The notes beneath the pieces were generated by a model. It did not search any database. It was not told the origin of the DNA and saw only the letters and a program-made list of their open reading frames with translations. From positions 1,364,001 through 1,428,000 of the forward strand of contig NZ_CP064188.1 in NCBI RefSeq assembly GCF_015353075.1: a stretch of DNA of 64,000 nt, in the 5' to 3' direction. Each line of letters opens with the position of its first letter. The stretch's first letter is position 1. The translations under genes were made by a program, and so were the position numbers. Of the stretch, positions 26,325-34,603 are shown in pieces. The DNA comes from Rhizobium sp. 007. Lineage in GTDB: Bacteria; Pseudomonadota; Alphaproteobacteria; Rhizobiales; Rhizobiaceae.

Positions 26325-26436
26325 GGATTTTCCTCCCAGGGGGCCAATGTCCTCACTAATTTTTCCCCTATGCGGAATAATTCAACGCAGCTCTGACTGA
26401 TGTCAACCCGATGGGCCGATTTTTTGGCAAATCTGC

Positions 26437-26489
26437 TTGACAGCATCCGCAAACTGCCTGTTATTTAATTTGTATTCCGTCGAAAATAA
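26437..26489 (+). promoter_or_regulatory. Candidate promoter with NagC-like ROK operator
   Basis: TTGACA at 26437-26442 is followed 18 bases later by TTATTT (26461-26466), which doubles as a -10-like box. TTATTT pairs with AAATAA at 26484-26489, an inverted repeat resembling NagC/Mlc operators but with a 17-base spacer. It lies 45-73 bases before the ROK gene and fits autoregulation plus control of the divergent transporter. Confidence 0.45.
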
Positions 26490-26533
26490 TCGGGGCTGAG
26501 CCCTGAAGCAAAGCGATTGCCCGGCTAGTTTTC

Positions 26534-27733
26534 ATGAAGACCGCAGATCCTGAGTTAATGCGCGCGATCAATCGCTTGAACGTGCTGGACACGATCCGCC
26601 GCCACGGACCGATCGCACGTGTGGAGATCAGCGAACGCACCGAACTTTCGACCACGACGGTATCGGCAATTACCGCCTCGCTTCTCGATGACGGGCTCAT
26701 TCTGCCGCGTCACGAAGGCGACATCCGCAACGAGGCGGCCCGCGGCCGTCCCCGTGTGATGCTGGAATTGAACCCGGATGCCGCGCGCGTCGTCGGTGCA
26801 AAAATTGCGGCAAGCCGGCTCGTTTTCGTCCTCACCGATTTCCGCGGAGACGTGCTTTCGAAACTCACCCTGCCGATCCGCATCGACCGGCAGCCGATCA
26901 CAGTCATCGCCGACCTGGTGGAGGATGGCGTCCGCCGCTGCGTCGTGGATGCCGGCTTGTCGCTGGAAGATGTCGATACCGTTTGCCTTGGCCTTCCGGG
27001 CGTTATCGAGCATCGCACCGGCCATGTTCGCAGCAGCCCCATCTTTCGGGATACGAATGTCGATTTCGCCTCGGAGATGACTGCGCGGCTTGGGACGTCG
27101 ACCATCATCGAGAGCGATGCGCATGCAATCACCCTTGCCCATCACTGGTTCGGCAAGGCGCGAGATCTCGAGGATATGGTGTTGATCTCCCTGGAACAGA
27201 CGCTCGGGCTTGGCGTGCTGCATGGCAATCAACTCTTCCGCGGTGCCGGCGGCCTCAGCCACAATCTCGGCGATCTCGTGCTCGGCACGGGGTCGCAGGG
27301 GACGGTGCGGCTGTCGAGCCAGGCTGGCGAAAGTGCAATCCTTGGCGAACAGCAGGCCGACGGGCGTTTTGCCGAAGCAATCCGTCTCGGCCGCGGCATG
27401 GCCCACGCTCAGGCGCTGATCAAGGCGGAGGACAATGTCCTCATCGGCGCCGCCGTCCGCGCCGGCGAGGCCGTCGGGCTGACGATTGCCAACATCGTCA
27501 CGCTCTTTGCCCCGCCGCGTGTGATCCTCGTCGGCTCCAGCCTGGCGCTCGGCGAGCCCTTTCTGAACAGCCTGCGCGATGCCTATGCACTTGCGATCCC
27601 GCCATCCTTAAAGGGCGTCACCGAACTCCTCTTCGACGACTCCACAGACGATTTCTGGGCGCAAGGTGCGGCAGCCGTTGCCCTTTACGAACTCTACGAG
27701 TCGCCTTGGAACACGACGGGGCCGGCACTCTAA
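26534..27733 (+). CDS. ROK-family transcriptional regulator
   Basis: A repressor of the NagC/XylR type, 399 aa. An N-terminal winged helix (VEISERTELSTTTVSAITASLLDDGLI, residues about 30-56; only short parts are diagnostic) precedes a ROK kinase-fold effector domain. The zinc-binding CxCGxxGCxE motif of most ROK proteins is absent: the stretch after HNLGDLVLG reads GTGSQGTVRLSSQAGE with no cysteine. It is divergent from the sugar transporter and stands directly before the dehydrogenase gene, so it likely senses the transported sugar or its phosphate. Confidence 0.88.
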   Translation: MKTADPELMRAINRLNVLDTIRRHGPIARVEISERTELSTTTVSAITASLLDDGLILPRHEGDIRNEAARGRPRVMLELNPDAARVVGAKIAASRLVFVLTDFRGDVLSKLTLPIRIDRQPITVIADLVEDGVRRCVVDAGLSLEDVDTVCLGLPGVIEHRTGHVRSSPIFRDTNVDFASEMTARLGTSTIIESDAHAITLAHHWFGKARDLEDMVLISLEQTLGLGVLHGNQLFRGAGGLSHNLGDLVLGTGSQGTVRLSSQAGESAILGEQQADGRFAEAIRLGRGMAHAQALIKAEDNVLIGAAVRAGEAVGLTIANIVTLFAPPRVILVGSSLALGEPFLNSLRDAYALAIPPSLKGVTELLFDDSTDDFWAQGAAAVALYELYESPWNTTGPAL

Positions 27734-27767
27734 AAACTGTAACTGTAAAATCGATTGGGAGGAAATC

Positions 27768-28868
27768 ATGGAGACAGTCGGCATCGGCATCATCGGATGC
27801 GGCAATATTTCGGGCGCATACCTCAAGGCCGTGGCCTCTTTCCCGATCCTCGATATCCGCGGCATCGCCGATCTCAACCGATCCCTGGCGGAGGCAAAAG
27901 CCGCCGAATTCAACGTCCCGGCGAAAAACGTCGACGAGATCTTTGCCGATCCAAAGATCGAAGTCGTCGTCAACCTGACGATACCGAAAGCGCATGTGGC
28001 AGTCGGCCTGCAGGCACTTGAAGCAGGAAAACACACGTATTCGGAAAAGCCCCTCGGAATTAGTTTCGCGGAAGGGAAAAAGCTCGCTGAAGCCGCGAAA
28101 GCGAAAAACCTTCGCATCGGCGCGGCACCCGATACCTTTCTCGGCGGCGGGCATCAGACGGCGCGTGCCCTGATCGACAAGGGCGTGATCGGCCAGCCCG
28201 TCGGCGGTACGGCCACTTTCATGTGCCCCGGCCACGAACGATGGCACCCGAACCCGGCCTTCTACTACGAGGTCGGCGGCGGGCCGATGCTCGACATGGG
28301 ACCTTATTACATCACCGATCTCGTCAATCTCTTCGGACCGGTAGCGCAGGTCGCGGGCTTTGCGATTGCGCCCCGCAAGGAGCGTATCATCACCAGCGAG
28401 CCGCACAGCGGCGAGCATATTCCAGTGCACGTGCCAACGCATGTCGTCGGCATCATGGCCTTTGCCAACGGGGCGGTCGTTCAGATTGGCATGAGTTTCG
28501 ACGTCGCCGGGCACAAGCATGTGCCGCTTGAACTCTATGGCACGGAAGGCACGCTGATCGTTCCCGACCCGAACCATTTCGGCGGCGAGGTCCAGCTTCT
28601 GAAAAAGGGCGGAAGCTTCGAACCGCAGGAACTGACAGCGCCTTACGCAGACGGCAACTACCGCTCGCTCGGCGTTGCAGATCTTGCACACGCCATCCGT
28701 TCCAATCGCCCGCACCGGGCAAACGGCAGCCTCGCGCTGCACGTTCTCGAAGTCATGGAGGCGTTTCACGCGGCCTCCGAAACCGGCCGCACGGTCACGA
28801 TTGCCACAGAGACGGAGCGCCCGGCGCCGCTGTCGGATTCCCTTATCAATGGACGGTTGGGCAAGTAA
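27768..28868 (+). CDS. Gfo/Idh/MocA-family oxidoreductase
   Basis: An NAD(P)-dependent sugar or inositol dehydrogenase, 366 aa from the ATG at 27768 behind GGGAGGAAATC. The N-terminal Rossmann motif is GIGIIGCGNISGAY, and the family signature EKPLG is in TYSEKPLGISF. The C-terminal domain has GGGPMLDMGPYYITDLVNLFG. Members oxidise or epimerise hydroxyl groups on sugars. It lies between the ROK regulator and a ThuA-domain gene; ThuA with Gfo/Idh partners (ThuAB) oxidise disaccharides to 3-keto forms in rhizobia, so a similar keto-sugar route is possible here. Confidence 0.9.
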   Translation: METVGIGIIGCGNISGAYLKAVASFPILDIRGIADLNRSLAEAKAAEFNVPAKNVDEIFADPKIEVVVNLTIPKAHVAVGLQALEAGKHTYSEKPLGISFAEGKKLAEAAKAKNLRIGAAPDTFLGGGHQTARALIDKGVIGQPVGGTATFMCPGHERWHPNPAFYYEVGGGPMLDMGPYYITDLVNLFGPVAQVAGFAIAPRKERIITSEPHSGEHIPVHVPTHVVGIMAFANGAVVQIGMSFDVAGHKHVPLELYGTEGTLIVPDPNHFGGEVQLLKKGGSFEPQELTAPYADGNYRSLGVADLAHAIRSNRPHRANGSLALHVLEVMEAFHAASETGRTVTIATETERPAPLSDSLINGRLGK

Positions 28869-28886
28869 TATTCAGGAGGAAAGAAC

Positions 28887-29528
28887 ATGCGCGAAGCACT
28901 GATCGTCTGGGGCGGCTGGAGCGGCCACGAACCACAGGAATGCGCGGCCATCATCAAGGACATGCTTCAGGAGGACGGCTTCAAGGTCTATGTAGAGCAC
29001 AGCACCGAAGCCTTCGCCGATCCGTCGGTGCATGATCTGAGCCTCGTCGTGCCAATCGTCACCATGTCGAAGATCGAAAAGGAAGAGATCAAGAATCTCG
29101 CTGCTGCGATCGAAAACGGCGTCGGCATCGCCGGCTATCACGGCGGCGCGGGCGACAGCTTCCGCGAGTGCGTCGAATATCAGTTCATCATCGGCGGCCA
29201 ATGGGTCGCCCATCCGGGCAACATCATCGACTACACGGTAAACATCACGCAGCCGGACGACCCGGTCATGGAAGGGATCAGCGATTTTCCCTATACGTCG
29301 GAGCAATATTATATGCATGTCGACCCCTCGAACGAGGTGCTGGCGACGACGACGTTCACAGGTGATCATGCCTACTGGATTGACGGCGCGGTAATGCCGG
29401 TCGTCTGGAAGCGAAAATACGGAAAAGGCCGCGTCTTCTATTCCTCGCTCGGCCATCAGTCCAAGGAATTCGGCGTGCCGCAGATGAAGTCTATCTTCCG
29501 GCGCGGCGCCAACTGGGCAGCGCGCTAA
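28887..29528 (+). CDS. ThuA-domain (trehalose-utilisation type) protein
   Basis: A class-I-glutamine-amidotransferase-like ThuA domain protein, 213 aa. The N-terminus reads EALIVWGGWSGHEPQECA; the core has GIAGYHGGAGDSFRECVEY and the end VWKRKYGKGRVFYSSLGHQ, all typical of the family. The start follows AGGAGG 18 bases after the dehydrogenase stop, so they form one operon. ThuA proteins support keto-sugar metabolism in rhizobia; the precise reaction is not settled by sequence. Confidence 0.9.
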   Translation: MREALIVWGGWSGHEPQECAAIIKDMLQEDGFKVYVEHSTEAFADPSVHDLSLVVPIVTMSKIEKEEIKNLAAAIENGVGIAGYHGGAGDSFRECVEYQFIIGGQWVAHPGNIIDYTVNITQPDDPVMEGISDFPYTSEQYYMHVDPSNEVLATTTFTGDHAYWIDGAVMPVVWKRKYGKGRVFYSSLGHQSKEFGVPQMKSIFRRGANWAAR

Positions 29529-29580
29529 ACCCGCTGGCCTAGAAGGCGAAGCGCTCTCTGCGATGTGATCGGAACGGTCC

Positions 29581-29605
29581 GGAACAAATGGCCGCCTTTG
29601 CCGTT
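29581..29605 (+). promoter_or_regulatory. EcfG-type general-stress promoter, GGAAC-N16-CGTT
   Basis: GGAAC at 29581-29585, a 16-base spacer and CGTT at 29602-29605 match the alphaproteobacterial EcfG (general stress sigma) consensus exactly. The CGTT ends 35 bases before the start of the small secreted protein. An extra GGAAC lies ten bases upstream at 29571. Confidence 0.65.
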
Positions 29606-29640
29606 GTTGCCGCGTTGATCAGCTCGAAAGGATTTTGATC

Positions 29641-29937
29641 ATGCGCACGATTTTCGCGGTGACTTCGATTGTCTTTCTCGGCATAGCCTGTCCCGTGTTG
29701 GCGCAATCCAATATGGGCACGGATTATACCGGGCGCATTGACGGCACTCCTCCTCTCGGAACCTCGCCGGAAAGCCCAACGAATGGTCTCGTCATTCCGC
29801 TTGATCCGGTAGAAACCGGCAGTGTCGATGTCGTCATACCGCGCAACACCGGCCCGACCGATGTCAGGCGCTGCCCGCCGCCGAAACGCGGCGTTGCGGC
29901 CAAGACAAGCCGCTACAGCCAGGCGTGCCCGCAATAG
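29641..29937 (+). CDS. Small secreted protein of unknown function
   Basis: 98 aa from the ATG at 29641 (AAAGGA eight bases upstream). The N-terminus MRTIFAVTSIVFLGIACPVLAQ is a clear signal peptide with cleavage after VLA. The mature part is short, Pro/Thr/Gly-rich and has two cysteines (RRCPPP and the SQACPQ end) that could form a disulfide. No domain is recognised. An exact EcfG-type promoter upstream suggests a stress-induced periplasmic protein. Confidence 0.7.
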   Translation: MRTIFAVTSIVFLGIACPVLAQSNMGTDYTGRIDGTPPLGTSPESPTNGLVIPLDPVETGSVDVVIPRNTGPTDVRRCPPPKRGVAAKTSRYSQACPQ

Positions 29938-30036
29938 GACAACCGCGGGCGCAGCAAGCCGCCACGCCAATTTCTATCTCGCCGGCATGCATTTCGTGTT
30001 AGGGGAGACCACGAATTTCCGTGAGGCCTTGCCGCA

Positions 30037-30717
30037 ATGTTACCTTGGATACAGCTCGACTCCACGATCATCCCCGGGGACGGCGGCGAATTGCGCCTGA
30101 AGCAGCGTGGCCGCGAATTCTCCATCATGCTCGGCTCGAACGAACTGATGAACAGCCGTCTCAGCGGATCCGAAGAAGCGCTTGCAACGCTTTCCTGGGA
30201 TCGCATCAAAGGCCACAGACGCCCGAAGGTCCTCATCGGCGGCCTCGGCATGGGCTTCACCTTGCGCGCAGCACTCGCGGTCCTACCCGCGGAAGCCGAA
30301 GTGGTTGTCGCTGAACTGGTTCCGACCGTGGTCGCCTGGGCGCGCGGGCCAATGGCGGAGGTTTTTAAGGGATGCCTCGAGGATCCGCGCGTCTTAATCC
30401 ATCAAGGCGACGTCGGAGAGGTGATCCACTCAGTGAAAGCGAGCTTCGACGCAATCCTGCTCGATGTCGACAATGGGCCGGACGGGCTGACCCGCAAATC
30501 CAATGATCGGCTTTATGATTTCAACGGCCTGCGAGCGTCTCGCGAAGCGCTGCGCTCTGGCGGCGTTCTTGCCGTCTGGTCTTCCGGCCCCAATGCGAGC
30601 TTCAGCCGCAAGCTGCGCGACAGCGGCTTTTCGGTGGACACGGTCAATACACGCGCCAACGGCAAGCGCGGCGGGGCGCGCCACGTCATTTGGCTTGCTG
30701 TCAAATCGTCCGCCTAG
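30037..30717 (+). CDS. Spermidine-synthase-like methyltransferase-fold protein
   Basis: A class I Rossmann protein related to spermidine synthase, 226 aa. The cofactor loop is VLIGGLGMGFTLRAAL, followed by the acidic strand end VVVAELVPTVVAWA and a catalytic-region FDAILLDVDNGP. It is shorter than true SpeE (about 280 aa) and lacks its N-terminal beta-domain, so polyamine synthesis is not assured. It is solitary, and its stop overlaps the stop of the aldolase gene on the other strand within one CTAG. Confidence 0.75.
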   Translation: MLPWIQLDSTIIPGDGGELRLKQRGREFSIMLGSNELMNSRLSGSEEALATLSWDRIKGHRRPKVLIGGLGMGFTLRAALAVLPAEAEVVVAELVPTVVAWARGPMAEVFKGCLEDPRVLIHQGDVGEVIHSVKASFDAILLDVDNGPDGLTRKSNDRLYDFNGLRASREALRSGGVLAVWSSGPNASFSRKLRDSGFSVDTVNTRANGKRGGARHVIWLAVKSSA

Positions 30718-31508
30718 TGGCCGGAGGCAACCGTCCGGGCCGCGGCGATCGCACTGGCAGCGCCAGCGCGCAGTTGCGTCGTATCGGCGCTCGCAACAAC
30801 AAGATCGCAACCGAGCCTCAACAGCTCGCCAGCACGCTTGCCATTGCTGCCGAAGGCGCAGGTGAATTTCTTGTGTGCTCGGCATCGCGCGACAATATGC
30901 GCGAGTTCCTTGTCGATCTCGTCGGTGTCGGGCGCGAGCCTTGCACCCTTTGAAAGGGCAATCGACAAATCGGATGGCCCGACGAAGACGCCGTCGATGC
31001 CTTCGACACCAAGGATGCCGTCGACGGCATCAAGTGCTGCCCGCGTCTCCACCATCGCAATCGTCAGCCGGTTGGCGGTGCGCAGGTATTCATCTGCCGA
31101 GAGCTTCATGTGGTTGAGCGCCAACGTCGGTCCCCAGCTTCGCTCGCCAAGCGGTGGATACTTCGCAAACCGCACAAGCGCTTTCGCATCTGAGACCGAA
31201 TTGACCATTGGCGCGATAATGCCGGTGCAACCAGCATCGAGCAGCCGTGAGGCCGAAGCGAAATCGCCAACCGGGATGCGCGCGATTGCCGGTTTTCCCG
31301 CAGAACGGCATTGCGTAACGGCATTCGATGCTGAAGCCATATCCCACATGCCGTGCTGCATATCGAGCACGACGGAATCGAAATCTTCCTGCGCCAGATG
31401 ATGGACGACCATCGGTTCGGGTATACCGATCCAGGCGGAAACCAGGCCGGCATGCCCGTCTGTCCTGATCCTGTCCGCGAAACTGTCGATTGCCGGTGTC
31501 TCCGTCAT
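30714..31508 (-). CDS. HpcH/HpaI-family class II aldolase
   Basis: A metal-dependent aldolase/citrate-lyase-family TIM barrel, 264 aa, cleaving 2-keto-3-deoxy acids to pyruvate and an aldehyde. Marks are LVSAWIGIPEP, VVLDMQHGMWD with the base His, ARIPVG with the pyruvate-binding Arg, MVNSVSDAKALV and GVFVGPSDLSIAL. I start at the ATG at 31508, which has GGAG upstream and overlaps the stop of the decayed isomerase as ATGA; a longer frame reaches 31520. The coupling says the two served one sugar-acid pathway. Confidence 0.9.
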   Translation of the reverse strand: MTETPAIDSFADRIRTDGHAGLVSAWIGIPEPMVVHHLAQEDFDSVVLDMQHGMWDMASASNAVTQCRSAGKPAIARIPVGDFASASRLLDAGCTGIIAPMVNSVSDAKALVRFAKYPPLGERSWGPTLALNHMKLSADEYLRTANRLTIAMVETRAALDAVDGILGVEGIDGVFVGPSDLSIALSKGARLAPDTDEIDKELAHIVARCRAHKKFTCAFGSNGKRAGELLRLGCDLVVASADTTQLRAGAASAIAAARTVASGH

Positions 31509-32155
31509 GTCGTTCTCCATTCACTGCTCAGGCGAGCGCGTGTTTGCTGATCTTGAAATTCCTCGATGAATGTTTTCTGCAACAAGATTCCGTCCCACTC
31601 GTCTGGGAAAAACGGTGAATCGTAAATCAGCGTGAACGGTCCGACGTAACCCGCAGCGCCGCAAGCGTCCAGGCACATGAGGTAGTCAGCAGCATCCAGA
31701 CCCGAAGCATTGTAATCCGCCTTCGCATGACAAGTTCCGCGCGGCACACGATGTCGGAAAGGTCCGCGTATTTTTCGGGCGCAGTCCAGTTGCCAAGATC
31801 GCCATTGAGCCCGACCTTGCCCTCAAGCCCGTCCAGCAGCCAGTTCATCTGCCGAGGCGAAGGCAGAAGGTCGAACCAGTATTCGACAAACGATGCGAAC
31901 GCCGCTACCCTCCGCCTCGTCTGCCAACCCCGGCTGCTTGCCGGCTATCAAGCGCATGTTCTTCGCCCCGAGCGAAAACCGCCGTTTCGATCCACCCAGC
32001 CATCCTTGACCTCGCGGTCGGGCATCGTTTGGATGGCTCGGATCGCCGTCCTCGACCAAGAGCGTCTGAAAGAGCACGCCTGATGGCGCCAGCGCACCGT
32101 TGAGATCGGCCAGATAGCGGCTTCGATACTTGGCAAATGGAAGGAGCAGCCTGGT
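31505..32155 (-). pseudogene. Decayed TIM-barrel sugar isomerase/epimerase
   Basis: Pieces of one xylose-isomerase-like TIM-barrel protein read in turn from three frames: LPFAKYRSRYLADLNGALAP and VLFQTLLVEDGDPSHPNDA, then EYWFDLLPSPRQMNWLLDG, LNGDLGNWTAPEKYADLSD, CHAKADYNASGLDAADYL and a final intact stretch ending at 31505. Frame changes lie near 32020, 31900 and 31728. The 5' end is missing or unrecognisable beyond 32155, next to the intact FkbM gene. It stood first in an operon with the aldolase, whose start it still overlaps. Confidence 0.8.
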
Positions 32156-32291
32156 TTGTGGCTTTGAAATTGCTACGCATTGTTGTCTAAACCTAGATAA
32201 TAATCGGCACTGGTGCCATTGGTAAATTTCGCTGCTTGTCTAAGCGTCTTTGGTCTGTTCCGGGTTTTCGATCTCATAGATCGTCGCATCG

Positions 32292-33095
32292 TCATGCTTT
32301 TCCCGCAGCCCTGAGGGCGTTTACCTTTTCCGTTGGCACACAAATCCACTCCGGGTGACTCCGGTCGTGTATTGCGTAATTGTGCGCCTCAAATATTGAG
32401 GCGACGTCGTCAGAGTTCTCGGTAACTTCCACCACCACAACTGGCCTTATATCCGCTAAACAGCGCGCGCTGCCGCGAAGCACAAGGTCTTCGGCGCCCT
32501 CCACATCTATCTTAAGAAGCGCCGGACGAAGGCCTTTCTCAGCCAGAAATGTGTCGAGCTGCATCATCTCAACCGTGACAGATTCCATAACGGCGTCGCT
32601 GAAAGCATTTTCTCGGTTTACCTGAAAATTTTTATAATTTCTGTCCAATGAATTGTTCTGCCCAGACAGCGGCTCTATCCAAAACTCTACCGGGCCATCG
32701 CGATCCCCGCATGCAGCCTCAACGATTTCAATGTTGGAGAAGCGTTCAGTGTTTTCTTGCAGATACGGCAAATTGTTGGAACCGGGCTCAAAAACCACAA
32801 CGGTCCCGTCATCGCCAACAAGCTTTCCTAAGTGAACTGAAAGATAGCCGATATGGGCGCCGATTTCGACAACCGTATCTCCCGGCTTTGCAAGCTCCGC
32901 GAGCTTCTCCATGACGCGCCGCTCGCGCTGCTTTCCTTTAAACCAATAGCCGCGGTGTTTATATGCGTTTAGCCTCAGAGGCACATCGCTCCACCAATGA
33001 TGACGGATGACAATATCACGCGTTCCCCACGCGCGAAGCACACGCAGCGCTATCCGTCGTAAAGGGCGATATTTTGCGAGCCTACGCAGTCCCAT
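32292..33095 (-). CDS. FkbM-family methyltransferase, intact copy
   Basis: A SAM-dependent O-methyltransferase of the FkbM family, 267 aa. The SAM site is DTVVEIGAHIGYLSVHL, followed by VVVFEPGSNNLPYL and the late motif ALLKIDVEGAEDLVLRG. Such enzymes methylate sugar hydroxyls in surface polysaccharides. It is the intact, inverted paralogue of the pseudogene at 20365-21158 and presumably supplies the function. There is no partner downstream; upstream lies a 548-base non-coding stretch with a block shared with the capD-like promoter. Confidence 0.88.
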   Translation of the reverse strand: MGLRRLAKYRPLRRIALRVLRAWGTRDIVIRHHWWSDVPLRLNAYKHRGYWFKGKQRERRVMEKLAELAKPGDTVVEIGAHIGYLSVHLGKLVGDDGTVVVFEPGSNNLPYLQENTERFSNIEIVEAACGDRDGPVEFWIEPLSGQNNSLDRNYKNFQVNRENAFSDAVMESVTVEMMQLDTFLAEKGLRPALLKIDVEGAEDLVLRGSARCLADIRPVVVVEVTENSDDVASIFEAHNYAIHDRSHPEWICVPTEKVNALRAAGKA

Positions 33096-33643
33096 CTGAC
33101 GGTCCCCTTCATTGAAGTTGCCTTAAGCGAAATGCCCAGAAAATCTAATCTTGTCGAATATAACCTTTCGGCGCGGATTATACCCGGGTTTAGCCTTCTT
33201 GAAATGATATAAGCAAATCTCGGCAATCAGCGTAGGCTTCACCCCAACCATGTTCTTTGCCCGCCGTAATAGTCGACGGGTGGGTTCTCACCTTCAGCAT
33301 GCAAGCCTTGATCGGCGGATAGGGCGCCTTATCCTTTGTCGGGCCGCGAGTGCGGCACTTCGTACGCGGGAGGGAACACCGCGAACTTGCGCGTGTTCGA
33401 AAGTCGGATCCTGGGGCAATTTTTAAGCTTCGATGCCTTTGCGGTTCCCCGCGTTAACCGGAAAAAACACAAGCTTAACGTGAGGTCTCCGTAACAGTTG
33501 CAATCAGATCGGCAAGTGATCGTCGGACGTAAAAGCGGATATGTGCTATTGAACGCCAAATTTCAAAACTTCACCCCGGAACATTCCCGGCCACCCGGTG
33601 GCTCAGATGCGCACAACTAAGGCTGGTTGCTTCCCGCCGAACA
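33096..33643. other. Non-coding stretch upstream of intact FkbM gene
   Basis: No gene is supported. 33431-33529 repeats the block found upstream of the capD-like gene. On the minus strand near 33190-33330 a short open piece (MLKVRTHPSTITAGKEHGWG, ending soon after) looks like a gene end but is not identified. The region seems to be a mosaic of a leader sequence and debris. Confidence 0.5.
33431..33529 (-). repeat. 99-bp conserved block, copy B
   Basis: Matches 13575-13673 over its full length in the same orientation, including GCGTTAACCGG against GCGTTAGCCGG and ACAGTTGCAATCA against ACAGTTTCAATCA. It lies 336 bases upstream of the FkbM start. Similarity stops soon after the CGATGC end. Confidence 0.65.
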
Positions 33644-34603
33644 TCACTGCTTACTGCGCTGAGCGCCTTGATAGTGCTTTACGATATCTGGCGGGGACAT
33701 TGCGTGTTGCGATTTGCGGCCATAAAAAAAGACGCCGCTTGCGGCATCCTCGGCATAGGGTGCCTGTATAAACCGGTCCAAATACTGCATCCAGAAAAAG
33801 GCAAGTTTGGCAGCCTTCCCCGCAGCGACGGAACGAAACAGGCTGCGCACTAGGTAGTCGACTGCCCACATGAACTGGATTCCTGGACCGCCGCTAGCTC
33901 CCGAATCTAAGCGTTCGAAGCGACGGAAGAGATAGCGGTGGCCGCTTTCGGTGAATCGCGTGAAATCGAACGCGCCCTCGTGAACCTGTTGCATGAACGG
34001 GGTTTCAGCATAAACGAGACCATCTGGCCGCAATACGCGCCATATCTCAGCTACCACTTGCCCGGGTTGAAGAACGTGCTCGAGGACGGCCTGAACGATA
34101 ACCGCGTCAAAGAAATCATCGGGAAGCGGGATGTGGTGGGCATCCGCGACGAACTGCACGTTTGGCGTTGCATATATATCGAAGCTGTAAACTCTGATCT
34201 GAGGATGTGAATAAATCGGCTCCATCCCCTGACCCACGCTACCGCCGCCTACCACCAACAGCTGAATTGGTGCAGTTCGCTTCTCTAAATCGCTAATCAT
34301 GCGCTTGACGTTATTCTTGGTCCGTACCTTCTGTGGTGAAAGAAGTCCCTTGACGAAAGCTTTTGCCCCATGATGCTCGTGGCGCGTGATAGGACTGTTT
34401 GCATTGGCGGCGAACACATCGTCTTCGAGAAGTACGGAATCCGAGAAGTCGATAAGAATAGGCTTACCGGTGATGATCTTGTAGCTTTTCTGATTGTCGA
34501 TCGAACCTTCTGTCCTCAGAGAACCTTCGTCACATTTCAAAAGTCTCGCCTTGGTGAACGGGCAGCGCAGCGCTGGCAAGCATTCTTCGACAGAAATCAG
34601 CAT
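33644..34603 (-). CDS. Class I SAM-dependent methyltransferase
   Basis: A type-11 methyltransferase, 319 aa. The first about 55 residues resemble a Trm112-like leader (LRCPFTKARLLKC, then a beta-rich piece) often found before sugar methyltransferases. The SAM-binding part is QLLVVGGGSVGQGMEPIY, VYSFDIYATPNVQFVADAHH and FDAVIVQAVLEHVLQPGQV. The C-terminal third carries an aromatic, membrane-near segment. It points toward the FkbM gene and is probably another polysaccharide-decorating enzyme. The acceptor is unknown. Confidence 0.82.
   Translation of the reverse strand: MLISVEECLPALRCPFTKARLLKCDEGSLRTEGSIDNQKSYKIITGKPILIDFSDSVLLEDDVFAANANSPITRHEHHGAKAFVKGLLSPQKVRTKNNVKRMISDLEKRTAPIQLLVVGGGSVGQGMEPIYSHPQIRVYSFDIYATPNVQFVADAHHIPLPDDFFDAVIVQAVLEHVLQPGQVVAEIWRVLRPDGLVYAETPFMQQVHEGAFDFTRFTESGHRYLFRRFERLDSGASGGPGIQFMWAVDYLVRSLFRSVAAGKAAKLAFFWMQYLDRFIQAPYAEDAASGVFFYGRKSQHAMSPPDIVKHYQGAQRSKQ

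Noticed and set aside
27618..28769. 383-aa minus-strand open frame
   Set aside because: Antisense to the Gfo/Idh/MocA dehydrogenase; biased composition only.
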